Source: Candidatus Fermentibacterota bacterium (lineage in GTDB: Bacteria; Fermentibacterota; Fermentibacteria; Fermentibacterales; JCC-6). Taken from it: a stretch of DNA of 54,811 nucleotides. Positions 43,867 through 51,705 of this stretch are shown one piece after another (within the stretch, counting starts at the first letter, position 1; each line of letters begins with the position of its first letter). The stretch lies in contig WJMA01000004.1 of NCBI GenBank assembly GCA_014728175.1, positions 1 through 54,811 on the forward strand. Reading direction: 5' to 3'. The notes below the pieces were generated by a model. It searched no databases, was not told the origin of the DNA, and was given only the letters and a program-made list of their open reading frames with translations. Position numbers and translations under genes: made by a program.

Positions 43867-45132
43867 CTACCCAACTGGATTCGCCACCCGGCCCATGAAC
43901 AGGATGGTTCCGGTTAGCTCGTCGCGGACCAGGAACAGAAACGGCCTGTCCAGGACCAGCTCGACCGGAGGCTCCGGTATCGAGACGCATTCTACGGCCA
44001 TAACCACGGCGGTTGCCGCGGCCGCCTCTGTTCCCGTCTCGTCCACCTTTACGAAAGCCTTGTGTATCACTGCCGATATGAACAGCTCGGGCCGTCCGAT
44101 GAACCCGCTGAAATCAGCAGCCGCCGACTCGAAGGCATCCGGCATGCCCATGCCGGCCAGCACCTCCGACAGACCGAACGAGCTGGTGAACTCGAACTTC
44201 GGCATCGTCAGATCCACGCTGCGGCGGGACAGACTTATCGTGATGGCCTCCAAAGCTTCCCTGTCCAGGTTCCGCTCGAACTCCAGGATGTCCTCGTCCG
44301 GCATCATTATCAGCATGCTGCTCATGTTGTCGCAGTAGGGCAGGCTGATCGCCCTGCAGCCCATCAGCTCCCCGTAGGCGAACTCCTCTACCTGATGCAT
44401 CATGGGGACCTCTACGATCCTTCCGTCCAGGGTGTTGAACTCCCCGTCGGCGGTCATCCCCTCATCGAACTCGTACAGCCAGGAGCCCTTGAAGTAGACC
44501 GCGTTGGTCAGAACGACCCTGGTCAGGGCGGTTATAACGCCCGGGGGTATCAGGTCCCGTATCCTGTCCCTGGTCTTCTCGGCCACCCATTCGTTGATCG
44601 TCTGCCTAGACCCCTCCGGGTTCATCGTGAAGTCCAGGTTGGTGGCGACCGCCCCGTACTTGGACTCCACGAGCTCGGTGTACTCCTGCAGGAGGGGATA
44701 GCTCTCCTCGACCCACAGGGCGTTGGCGACCTCCAACGTAAGCGCGTCACCCTCGCCGTAGACCAGGGAGGCCCGATACTCCTCGCTCAGCTTCTCCTGC
44801 AGTGAAGCGAAGGCGTCGTGCAGCCCGCTCTGCGGAAGCGTGAAGTGCAGAACGTCGGCCATCTGCGACTCGGTGCTCCCCCTGGCCCCGGCCCAGGTCA
44901 TCCCCAGAGCCGTGGAGATGCTGTAGGGAGAGAAGAAGAGGTTGCCCTCCGTCTCTTCGCCACAGAGCACACCGAAGATGTCCAGCGCGAACTCCGTGTT
45001 GCCCTCCACCAGCTCGGGCATGTCGTCGGTCTCGAAGCCCGAGGCCACCGCGCTGAACAGAAGCACCGCGGCCAGCACTCCCGCCGCAATGTTCCATCGA
45101 CCCCAAAAGCTGACTGCGCTAACCGATGTCAT
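43867..45132 (-). CDS. Serpin (serine protease inhibitor), secreted
   Basis: 421 aa from ATG 45132 (GGGAGGT upstream); the open frame further upstream is not supported. N-terminal membrane/signal segment (about 12-30). The serpin fold is complete: EGNLFFSPYSISTALGMTWAGA, LTNAVYFKGSWLYEF, MPKFEFTSSFGL, and KAFVKVDETGTEAAAAT, the small-residue hinge expected of inhibitory serpins, at about 367. The scissile region (AVVMAVECVSIP) suggests P1 as Glu, Cys or Val. It would trap a protease at the cell surface. A family B repeat lies 78 bp upstream of its start. Confidence 0.92.
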   Translation of the reverse strand: MTSVSAVSFWGRWNIAAGVLAAVLLFSAVASGFETDDMPELVEGNTEFALDIFGVLCGEETEGNLFFSPYSISTALGMTWAGARGSTESQMADVLHFTLPQSGLHDAFASLQEKLSEEYRASLVYGEGDALTLEVANALWVEESYPLLQEYTELVESKYGAVATNLDFTMNPEGSRQTINEWVAEKTRDRIRDLIPPGVITALTRVVLTNAVYFKGSWLYEFDEGMTADGEFNTLDGRIVEVPMMHQVEEFAYGELMGCRAISLPYCDNMSSMLIMMPDEDILEFERNLDREALEAITISLSRRSVDLTMPKFEFTSSFGLSEVLAGMGMPDAFESAAADFSGFIGRPELFISAVIHKAFVKVDETGTEAAAATAVVMAVECVSIPEPPVELVLDRPFLFLVRDELTGTILFMGRVANPVG

Positions 45133-45569
45133 CTCGAATACCTCCCGAAGCTTATGCATTTCCTTAGCCGGTGATTCTACTCCGATACCACTCGGATTAT
45201 TCCGTTCTACGGGGACGGGGGTATGATAAAACCCGAATAAACCCTTATATATCGTCTGGTCATGGGCCGGAGCGTACCCCGCGTTCCTTACATAGCGCAG
45301 GGCCTTCGAACCAGTCATGGGGGCGGCCGCCCTGTTGGGCTCAGTCGTCCTCGGCCTTTATCCTTTTCGGTCGTGACCATACGTGTCGTTTTGAAGAAGC
45401 AGTGCCCCCAGCGTTTCACCCGGTCGCTCCGAGCCAAGCCTGATTGGGATGAAAGATTGATAAAGAGCCGGCCAAAAGACATGTTTGATCCGATATTGCT
45501 GGTGGGGAAAACTACAACCTCCGGCTGGCGTCGCCTCATGTCCGTAGGCCTTCCGGCGAGGAGGTGGCC
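45133..45569. other. Intergenic region with family B repeat before the Mrp operon
   Basis: 437 bp between the divergent serpin and PII-like genes. It holds the repeat at 45211-45241. Several short open frames lack ribosome sites. The operon promoter must be here, but no convincing -35/-10 pair was seen. Confidence 0.45.
45211..45241 (+). repeat. Dispersed repeat family B, copy 8
   Basis: GGGGACGGGGGTATGATAAA plus ACCCGAATAAA; one base change in the core (A to T at position 12). Confidence 0.85.
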
Positions 45570-45911
45570 GTGAAGCTGATGGTCTTCGTTCTGAACGATG
45601 AGGAGCTGCTGGAGCGGGTGCTGGAGGCCTATACAGAGGTCGGCATTCCCGGCGGGACCATTCTCGACTCGGAGGGCATGGGGCGCTTCCTGACCTATGA
45701 GATCCCCCTCTTCGCCGGCTTTCAGAGGTTCATGAAGGGTAACAAGCCCTACAACAAGACCATATTCTCCGTGATCAGGGACGAGAGCCTCATTCCCAAG
45801 CTGCGCGAGCTGCTGAACGAGGTGGTCGGAGACCTGGAGGAACCCGGAACCGGAATACTCTTCACCGTCCCGGTGGACTGGACGGTTGGACTGGCTGAGG
45901 AGGAAAAGTAA
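45570..45911 (+). CDS. PII-like (GlnB-superfamily) small protein
   Basis: 113 aa from a GTG with GAGGAGG upstream. Ferredoxin-like pattern: KLMVFVLNDEELLERVLEAY, GIPGGTILDSEGMG, and a last strand TGILFTVPVDWTVG. This matches PII-like proteins found next to transporters rather than true GlnB (no Tyr51 T-loop motif). Such proteins sense small ligands and bind a membrane partner. Its stop overlaps the ATG of the EIIA gene by 1 bp; the antiporter genes follow. Confidence 0.65.
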   Translation: MKLMVFVLNDEELLERVLEAYTEVGIPGGTILDSEGMGRFLTYEIPLFAGFQRFMKGNKPYNKTIFSVIRDESLIPKLRELLNEVVGDLEEPGTGILFTVPVDWTVGLAEEEK

Positions 45912-46375
45912 TGGCTGTGGACCTGGGCGACCTTTTGGATCCGGCCTGCATCGAGCTCGAGCTGGAGGGGAAGCGGAAGCCCGACATAATCCGCGAGCTG
46001 GTCAACATAATATCCCGCTGCAGTGACCATATCGACCACGAGGAGCTCTACGATGCGCTGATGTGCAGGGAGAACATCAGCAGCACCGGGGTAGGGGACG
46101 GGATAGCCATTCCCCACTGCCTTATCCCGAAGGTTGAGAAAACGCAGATCGCCTTCGGCCGGAAACTCGACGGGGCCAAGTTCGACGCTGTGGACAACAA
46201 GCCGGTCTCCCTGTTCTTTCTGCTGGTGGGGCCGGAGGGCAACCCCACCCACCATCTGCAGGTCCTCAGTAAGCTCGCCCGGTACCTGCACGACCCGATC
46301 TTCTGCCAGAAGCTCCTGGACGCAGACAGTGTAGAGGAGGTAGTGGAAGCAGTCAGAAGCAAGGACCGCGGCTGA
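45911..46375 (+). CDS. PTS EIIA domain protein (fructose/Ntr type)
   Basis: 154 aa, a single EIIA type-2 domain. The phospho-acceptor His is in GIAIPHCLIP (H69), preceded by the usual RENISSTGVGDG. LLVGPEGNPTHHLQVLSKLARYLHD is also typical. No EIIB/EIIC is nearby, so it probably has a regulatory role (PtsN-like) rather than sugar uptake, here presumably on the antiporter encoded next; this is inference from context. Stop and next start share one base. Confidence 0.92.
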   Translation: MAVDLGDLLDPACIELELEGKRKPDIIRELVNIISRCSDHIDHEELYDALMCRENISSTGVGDGIAIPHCLIPKVEKTQIAFGRKLDGAKFDAVDNKPVSLFFLLVGPEGNPTHHLQVLSKLARYLHDPIFCQKLLDADSVEEVVEAVRSKDRG

Positions 46376-46887
46376 TGGATGTGCGAACCCGCTGGGCCGC
46401 GGTTAGGTTCACCATAACTTTTCTCTCCCTCCTCGGGGGATGGCTGCTCTTCACCTGGTCGCTGGACGTCGGATCCGTGCTGGCGGGAATCGCCTCCAGC
46501 CTGTTGGTCTCCGCCCTAACCTACTCCTTCTTCATCGACGAGACCGAAGCCGGCCGCAGGGCCCACTTGCCGCGGGTACACGTGTTCCTGCTCTTCGTCT
46601 GCCTGCTGGTCTTCAACATGTACGTGGCCAGCTTCCGGGTCCTCTGGAAGATCGTCAAAGGCGACATCAATCCCAGGGTGGTCCACTTCCGGACTCGTCT
46701 GAAGACCGATATAGCCAGAGTGGCCCTGACCAGCTCCATCACCCTTACCCCGGGTACCATCACCCTGGACCTGACCGAAGATCACCTGATTGTGCACTGG
46801 CTGGACGCGCAGACCACCCATTCCCGTTACGCCGGGGAGCTGATCAAGGGCATGTACGAGAAACTCCTGAAGCGGGTCTGGCTCTGA
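46375..46887 (+). CDS. mnhE: Na+/H+ antiporter subunit MnhE/MrpE
   Basis: 170 aa. Two to three N-terminal helices, then the conserved VALTSSITLTPGTITLDL and a cytoplasmic C-terminal domain (LIVHWLDAQT), typical of MrpE. Accessory subunit of the multisubunit monovalent cation/proton antiporter. Overlaps both neighbours by one base. Confidence 0.95.
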   Translation: MDVRTRWAAVRFTITFLSLLGGWLLFTWSLDVGSVLAGIASSLLVSALTYSFFIDETEAGRRAHLPRVHVFLLFVCLLVFNMYVASFRVLWKIVKGDINPRVVHFRTRLKTDIARVALTSSITLTPGTITLDLTEDHLIVHWLDAQTTHSRYAGELIKGMYEKLLKRVWL

Positions 46888-47144
46888 TGTTGGTCTACGC
46901 GATGTACTTCCTGGTGATCTCCATCCTGGTGAGCATGGCCAGGGTGGTAATCGGGCCCACCGTGGCCGACAGGATGGTCGGACTCAACCTGGTGACGGCC
47001 CAGACCCTGGCCTTGCTGGTGGTGATCTCGGTCTCCAAAGAGAGGCTGATTCTGCTGGACGTGGCCCTGGTCTACGACATCTTCGGCTTCGTGGGGATCC
47101 TGGTGATGACCCGCTACTTCTCCGGCCGTAGGGGGGAGCTGTGA
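46887..47144 (+). CDS. mnhF: Na+/H+ antiporter subunit MnhF/MrpF
   Basis: 85 aa, three helices. GPTVADRMVGLNLVTAQTLALL and DVALVYDIFGFVGILVMTRY are diagnostic for MrpF. ATG overlaps the previous stop. Confidence 0.94.
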   Translation: MLVYAMYFLVISILVSMARVVIGPTVADRMVGLNLVTAQTLALLVVISVSKERLILLDVALVYDIFGFVGILVMTRYFSGRRGEL

Positions 47145-47470
47145 ACGTCGCGGCGCTGGTTTTCCTGGTCCTGGGGGCGGTGTTCAACATAATGGGCAAC
47201 CTGGGCGTCCTGATCTTTCCCGACGTCTACACCAGGCTGCAGGCATCCTCCACATGCAGCACCACATCCGTGCTGTCTTTTTTCATAGGCTGCATGCTGA
47301 TCGCCGGTTGGGGCCCCATGACCGGAAGACTGTTGGTGATCACCATCTTCTTCTTCATAACCAACCCCATCGCGGCCCACATCATCGCCCGTTTTGCCCG
47401 GCAGACGGGCATCGTGCCCTGGCGGCAGAGCTTCAGGAAAGACCCGGAGAGCGGAGAGCAGGATGGTTGA
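47141..47470 (+). CDS. mnhG: Na+/H+ antiporter subunit MnhG/MrpG
   Basis: 109 aa from a GTG overlapping the MnhF stop. Three helices; GNLGVLIFPDVYTRLQASST and ITNPIAAHIIARFA are typical of MrpG. Confidence 0.94.
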   Translation: MNVAALVFLVLGAVFNIMGNLGVLIFPDVYTRLQASSTCSTTSVLSFFIGCMLIAGWGPMTGRLLVITIFFFITNPIAAHIIARFARQTGIVPWRQSFRKDPESGEQDG

Positions 47471-47696
47471 GGTCCTTCTGGCGCTGATGGTCGTGAACTC
47501 CATTCTGGCTCTCCAGATAAGGGACATGCTGGCCGCCGTCCTTCTGCTGGGGGCGTTCAGCCTTCTCAGCTGCCTGGTCTTCTTCCTGATGAACGCTCCC
47601 GACGTGGCCCTTACCGAGGCCGCCGTAGGCACGGGTGTGGGCACCGTGGTGCTGATCTGGATAGTCTACAAGACCGAGAGAAGGGATGAGGCGTGA
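47463..47696 (+). CDS. DUF4040/MbhD-like subunit (MrpA C-terminal-like)
   Basis: 77 aa with three helices. The conserved MNAPDVALTEAAVGTGVGTV segment is that of the MrpA C-terminal region, here a separate small protein as in archaeal Mbh/Mbx complexes (MbhD). Overlaps both neighbours (8 bp before, 4 bp after). Confidence 0.9.
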   Translation: MVEVLLALMVVNSILALQIRDMLAAVLLLGAFSLLSCLVFFLMNAPDVALTEAAVGTGVGTVVLIWIVYKTERRDEA

Positions 47697-47986
47697 AGAG
47701 CGGCCACCTGTTAACGGTGCTGGAGGTGGCTCTGCTTCTCCTCACCGCCCTCTTCCTGCTGCAGGCCCTGCAGGGGCCGCACCCCGAATCCTCGGACGTG
47801 CGGGGATATCTGGTGGAGAACGGAAGCCATGAGACGGGAGCCCTGAATCTGGTCACGGCCATCTATCTGGGATACAGGGCCTTCGATACCATGGGAGAGA
47901 TCGTAGTTCTTCTGGTGGCCGTTACCGGCGTGATCTACTTCGCCGCATCAAGGGAGAGGAAAGATGAAGAAGACCACGATTCTTGA
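47693..47986 (+). CDS. MbhE-like subunit (MrpA/MrpB-junction-like)
   Basis: 97 aa from a GTG. Two helices flanking a loop with NGSHETGALNLVTAIYLGYRAFDTMGE split, the region that in full MrpA lies at the very C-terminus and in Mbh complexes is the MbhE subunit. Overlaps MnhB by 23 bp. Confidence 0.85.
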   Translation: MKSGHLLTVLEVALLLLTALFLLQALQGPHPESSDVRGYLVENGSHETGALNLVTAIYLGYRAFDTMGEIVVLLVAVTGVIYFAASRERKDEEDHDS

Positions 47987-48383
47987 TCTGGTCTCCCGGA
48001 AGCTGGCTCCCTTCATGCTGCTGTTCGGCCTCTACCTGCTCTCCTACGGGCACATGTCGCCGGGGGGAGGTTTCCAGGGGGGAGTGGTTATAGCCTCCGG
48101 CGTCATACTGCTGTTCGTAGCCCAGGGGGTGGGGACTACGGCATCGCTATTTCCGTTCCGGACCCTCTCTCTGGTGGAGGCCGCCGCCTTCCTGCTGCTG
48201 TTGGCTGCGGGGCTGGCGGGTCTGGCGGCCGGTGCCGGCTTCCTGGGCAACCCCATGGCCGGCGTGGACGTCCGCGCCGTGCCCCGGGTGAGCATGATAC
48301 TGGTCTACAACGTGCTCATCGGCCTCAAGGTCGGCGCCGGAATCAGCTTCGTGTGCATGTACCTCTTCCGGGAGGGCCGATGA
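47964..48383 (+). CDS. mnhB: Na+/H+ antiporter subunit MnhB/MrpB
   Basis: 139 aa with four helices. YGHMSPGGGFQGGVVIASG is the MrpB signature; LVYNVLIGLKVGAGISF follows. Overlaps the next gene by 4 bp. Confidence 0.95.
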   Translation: MKKTTILDLVSRKLAPFMLLFGLYLLSYGHMSPGGGFQGGVVIASGVILLFVAQGVGTTASLFPFRTLSLVEAAAFLLLLAAGLAGLAAGAGFLGNPMAGVDVRAVPRVSMILVYNVLIGLKVGAGISFVCMYLFREGR

Positions 48384-48718
48384 CCTGGATTCTGATCTGC
48401 GCGATCTTCGTAGTGGGCCTGTGGGGAATCACCCACCAGGCCAACATGGTGAAGAAGGTGATGGGCCTGAGCATCGCCAACAGCGCCATCATCCTGCTCT
48501 TCGTCTACTACGGCTCGCTGTCGGGAACCACGGCGCCCATAGAGGGCAGCGGGGACCCGATGGTGGATCCGCTCCCCCAGGCCCTGATGCTCACTGCGAT
48601 AGTGGTGGCGGTCTGCGTGATGTCCCTGGCCCTGGTAATCGTCTACCGGCTCTACCAGAGGTTCGGAACCCTGGACATCCGCGGGGTCGAGCGGGGGGCA
48701 TGGAAGCTGAATGACTGA
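48380..48718 (+). CDS. mnhC: Na+/H+ antiporter subunit MnhC/MrpC (NuoK-like)
   Basis: 112 aa with three helices. GLSIANSAIILLFVYYG holds the place of the NuoK glutamate helix, and DPLPQALMLTAIVVAVCVMS is typical of MrpC. Overlaps MnhD by 8 bp. Confidence 0.94.
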   Translation: MTWILICAIFVVGLWGITHQANMVKKVMGLSIANSAIILLFVYYGSLSGTTAPIEGSGDPMVDPLPQALMLTAIVVAVCVMSLALVIVYRLYQRFGTLDIRGVERGAWKLND

Positions 48719-50375
48719 GGGCCTCGTCGTCTGGGTTATGCTAGCCCCCCTGCTGGGTGCCGTTACCGCCCTCTTGGGCAAGCTCCTGAGACCGCTGCAG
48801 AGACCGCTCTCCATCCTGGGAACGGCATCGCTGGCGGTTCCAGCGGTCATTCTGACGTTGCTGTTGGGCCCAGTGATGTCGGGGGAGAGCCTCCGGTACG
48901 CCCTGGGCGGGTGGCCCGAGCCCTACGGAATCTCCCTGGTGCTGGACGGAATCTCCTGGTTCTCCTGCGCCATCACCACGGTCATAGCCGCCGCCGTAGC
49001 CCTCTTCTCCCTGGGCCGCAGAAGGTACGAAGCGGGCTACTTCTTCTTCTTGCTGATCATGGTGGCGGGCATGTACGGCGTCGCCCTCACCGGCGACCTG
49101 TTCACCCTGTTCGTCAGCTTCGAGGTGGTGGCGGTCACCGTGTACGTGCTCATCGCCTGGGAGGAGACGGACACCGGGCTGGCGGCCAGCTACAAGTACC
49201 TGATCCTAAGCACGGTGGGCATCCTGTTCTTCCTCTTCGGGATCTTTCTGGTCTACCGCGACCTGGGCGTCCTCTCCATCTCCCTTATATCCCGGGCCCT
49301 GGCCGAAGCCGGGGGGGTGCGCAACACCCGGTTCATGCATCTGGCCCTGGCCTTCCTGTGCGGCGGCATCGGAGTCCGGACGGCATTCATACCCTTCCAT
49401 ACCTGGCTGCCCGAGGCCCACGCCTACGCGCCTCACCCCATATCCGCCATGCTGTCCGGGGCCATGATAAAGGTGTCCTTCTTCGCCCTGGTCAGGGTAG
49501 TTCTGGAGTTCGGAGGAACCTATCTTTTCGAGCTTCTCATGTGGATCGGGGCCGTAACCGCCTTGGCGGCCGTCTTGAGCGCCCTGGCCCAGAGCGACGT
49601 CAAGAGGCTTCTGGCCTATCACTCCATCTCCCAGCTGGGCTACGTGCTGGCCGTCTTCGGGGCCGGCTCCGCCCTGGCCCTGACCGCCTCCTTCTCCCAT
49701 GCCCTCAACCACGCTCTCTTCAAGAGCCTTCTCTTCCTGACGGTGGGCGCCGCGGTCAGCTTCACCGGGCACAGGAACATCCACAGGATACCGCCCCTGG
49801 GACGCACGATGCCGCTCTTCTCCGCCGCCTTCTTCGCGGGGGCCCTCTCCATTTCCGGGATACCGCCTTTCAACGGCTTCGCGAGCAAGGGCCTCATAAC
49901 CACCGGTATGGAGGGCTCGGCCGCCTACCCGCTGCTGTGGGTCACGAGCTTTCTGACCATCGCCAGCTTCATCAAGCTGAGCCGCATCTTCCTTCCCGGT
50001 CCCCGCCGGGCCGGCACCACGCCAAGCAGCGGCAATTCCAACCAAGGCAGCGTTCCGGGGATTCTGCAGACCTCCGTAGTCACCGTTCTGGCCATCCTCT
50101 GCCTGGGCACCGGTATGTTCGGAGGATCCATGGCCCACGGCCTGTACCGGATCATTCACGGCACCGCCCCGGACGCCATCCCCCGGCTGTTCTCCGCCAA
50201 AAAGCTTCTGGGAGTGCTGCCGGCGGTCCTGCTGGGCACCGCCGCGTTCGTAGGCGTCTCCACCCAATGGGGACGGCAGATCGCGGGCAGGATCAGACGG
50301 ATGGCCCCGGAGCTCCGCACCGTTCTCCTCTTCTTCTTCGTCGGCCTTCTGGTTTTCGCCGTCGTTGCCTACTGA
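48711..50375 (+). CDS. mnhD: Na+/H+ antiporter subunit MnhD/MrpD (NuoN/M-like)
   Basis: 554 aa, about 14 helices, the single large antiporter-type subunit of this operon. Expected motifs: FVSFEVVAVTVYVLIAWEE (TM5 Glu), AFIPFHTWLPEAHAYAP (TM7-8 Lys/His region), LAYHSISQLGYV and HALNHALFKSLLFL. Last gene of the operon. A full-length MrpA (about 800 aa) is missing upstream; its C-terminal parts are the two small subunits before mnhB. Confidence 0.95.
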   Translation: MTEGLVVWVMLAPLLGAVTALLGKLLRPLQRPLSILGTASLAVPAVILTLLLGPVMSGESLRYALGGWPEPYGISLVLDGISWFSCAITTVIAAAVALFSLGRRRYEAGYFFFLLIMVAGMYGVALTGDLFTLFVSFEVVAVTVYVLIAWEETDTGLAASYKYLILSTVGILFFLFGIFLVYRDLGVLSISLISRALAEAGGVRNTRFMHLALAFLCGGIGVRTAFIPFHTWLPEAHAYAPHPISAMLSGAMIKVSFFALVRVVLEFGGTYLFELLMWIGAVTALAAVLSALAQSDVKRLLAYHSISQLGYVLAVFGAGSALALTASFSHALNHALFKSLLFLTVGAAVSFTGHRNIHRIPPLGRTMPLFSAAFFAGALSISGIPPFNGFASKGLITTGMEGSAAYPLLWVTSFLTIASFIKLSRIFLPGPRRAGTTPSSGNSNQGSVPGILQTSVVTVLAILCLGTGMFGGSMAHGLYRIIHGTAPDAIPRLFSAKKLLGVLPAVLLGTAAFVGVSTQWGRQIAGRIRRMAPELRTVLLFFFVGLLVFAVVAY

Positions 50376-50530
50376 CGACCGAGAGAAGCCCGCAGACCGA
50401 GGAAGCATTCCAGCCACGGCCCGGAGGGCACTCCCCGGACATGCCCCCTCAAGCCCTTCGGAGATCAACCCATTATTATCTTGAACGAGGCGAATGCTGG
50501 ATCAGTACAACACCGATGGGGATGACAGCG

Positions 50531-51091
50531 ATGAGCAAGATGGATACGGAGTACCTGGAGTACCTCTGGCCCATGCGGCACTACCTGGTAACGTGTGGAG
50601 ACGAACAGCAACCCAACATTATAGCCGTGGGTTTCTGCATGCCCATCTCCAGAGAGCCTCCCATGGTCGCCTGCGCGATAGGCAAGCAGGCCCATTCGAC
50701 CCAGCTCATCCGACAAACGGAGGAATTCGTCATCAACGTTCCCACACAGGACCTGGAACGCCAGGTCTACTACTGCGGCTACCATTCCGGAAGAGACGTA
50801 GACAAGTTCGAACAGACGGGGCTGACACCCAAGCCTGCCCGCCACCTGGCCACACCGATAATCGAAGAGTGCGTAGCGCACCTGGAGTGCCGTCTCGAAA
50901 GGGAAGTCGACACCGGCGACAAGGTCCTGTTCATAGCCACCGTGCTGGACGCTTACGCAGACGCCGATGTCGTTCGCGGAGAAAGGAAGCCCGAATACGC
51001 ACTAGGCAGCTTCCCCGAGAAGGTGTACGGAGGGAGATTCCAGCACCCGAACAACGAGAACAAAGAGCGATCGACCGAAGGTGACGAATGA
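50531..51091 (+). CDS. Flavin reductase-like FMN-binding protein
   Basis: 186 aa; ATGs at 50522 and 50531 are both possible. Split-barrel flavoprotein of the flavin reductase/flavoredoxin family: PMRHYLVTCGDEQQPNIIAVGFCMPIS, EFVINVPTQDLERQVYYCGYHSGRDVDKF split, IEECVAHLECRLE. Such proteins reduce flavin with NAD(P)H or transfer electrons through bound FMN. Its stop overlaps the start of the next gene. Confidence 0.88.
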   Translation: MSKMDTEYLEYLWPMRHYLVTCGDEQQPNIIAVGFCMPISREPPMVACAIGKQAHSTQLIRQTEEFVINVPTQDLERQVYYCGYHSGRDVDKFEQTGLTPKPARHLATPIIEECVAHLECRLEREVDTGDKVLFIATVLDAYADADVVRGERKPEYALGSFPEKVYGGRFQHPNNENKERSTEGDE

Positions 51092-51510
51092 CAATGGGAA
51101 ACGAGCTGTCTTCCGGGCCCCAGCAGCCCAAAGCAGCCGAAAACACGAATGCATTGCTGACCCGCCAGGAGTTCTAAGAAGCATCACGCGCCCAACGAAA
51201 ACGCGAAAACAAGCTCGGCCTGCTCGTCGTCTGCATCTGCATAGCTCCACTGCTGGCCGGCATGTTAGTCGAGGGATCGATCGAATCTCTGGGCTCCATC
51301 GTAAGACGCATAGCCATTGCCTTGCTCTTCGCTCCGGGCGTAATCGCAATAGTGATGTACCTGCGTTTCGTCTTCAGAAGCAGAAAAGAGATGGGCCTGA
51401 ACTGTCCTCACTGCGGCAAGAGCCTCCTGGCGGCAAACGGGAGGGATTCGGTCACCCTGGGGAAGTGTGAGAGATGCGGCGGGGTGCTGTTTAGGGAGGA
51501 TGGTGACTAG
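51088..51510 (+). pseudogene. Two-helix zinc-ribbon membrane protein with an in-frame stop
   Basis: An ATG overlapping the flavin reductase stop (ATGA, 51088) opens TMGNELSSGPQQP and reaches TAA at 51175-51177 after LLTRQEF. In the same frame the sequence continues uninterrupted: EASRAQRKRENKLGLLVVCICIAPLLAG (TM1), a second helix, and a zinc ribbon with CPHCGK and CERCGG, ending at 51510. The frame, charge pattern before TM1 and translational coupling suggest one 140-aa gene broken by a single nonsense codon. Alternatives: restart at ATG 51262 (82 aa, one helix) or a sequencing error. Confidence 0.65.
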
Positions 51511-51705
51511 CAGTTCCCTTAGGATGTTGCACATCTGAGTCTACATCAACTGGCGGATCAGTCGAAAGGAACTCTAGAAATCACTTCCTAATCGTTGACG
51601 GAGGTTACTGGACGAGAATATCTTGAATTAAGCCGGTATTTCATCGAAGAGAAAATGCACAGTAGGGGGAATTACATAAAGGCTTTGGCTTGGAAGGAGC
51701 CATTG

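Noticed and set aside
48911-50500. Long + strand open frame overlapping mnhD in another frame
   Set aside because: Its translation over mnhD is Arg/Pro/His-rich shadow sequence; only its last part (from about 50531) is a real gene, the flavin reductase.
51175-51177. Reassigned TAA codon as explanation of the in-frame stop
   Set aside because: TAA ends several intact genes in the window, for example the radical SAM gene and two glycosyltransferase-cluster genes.
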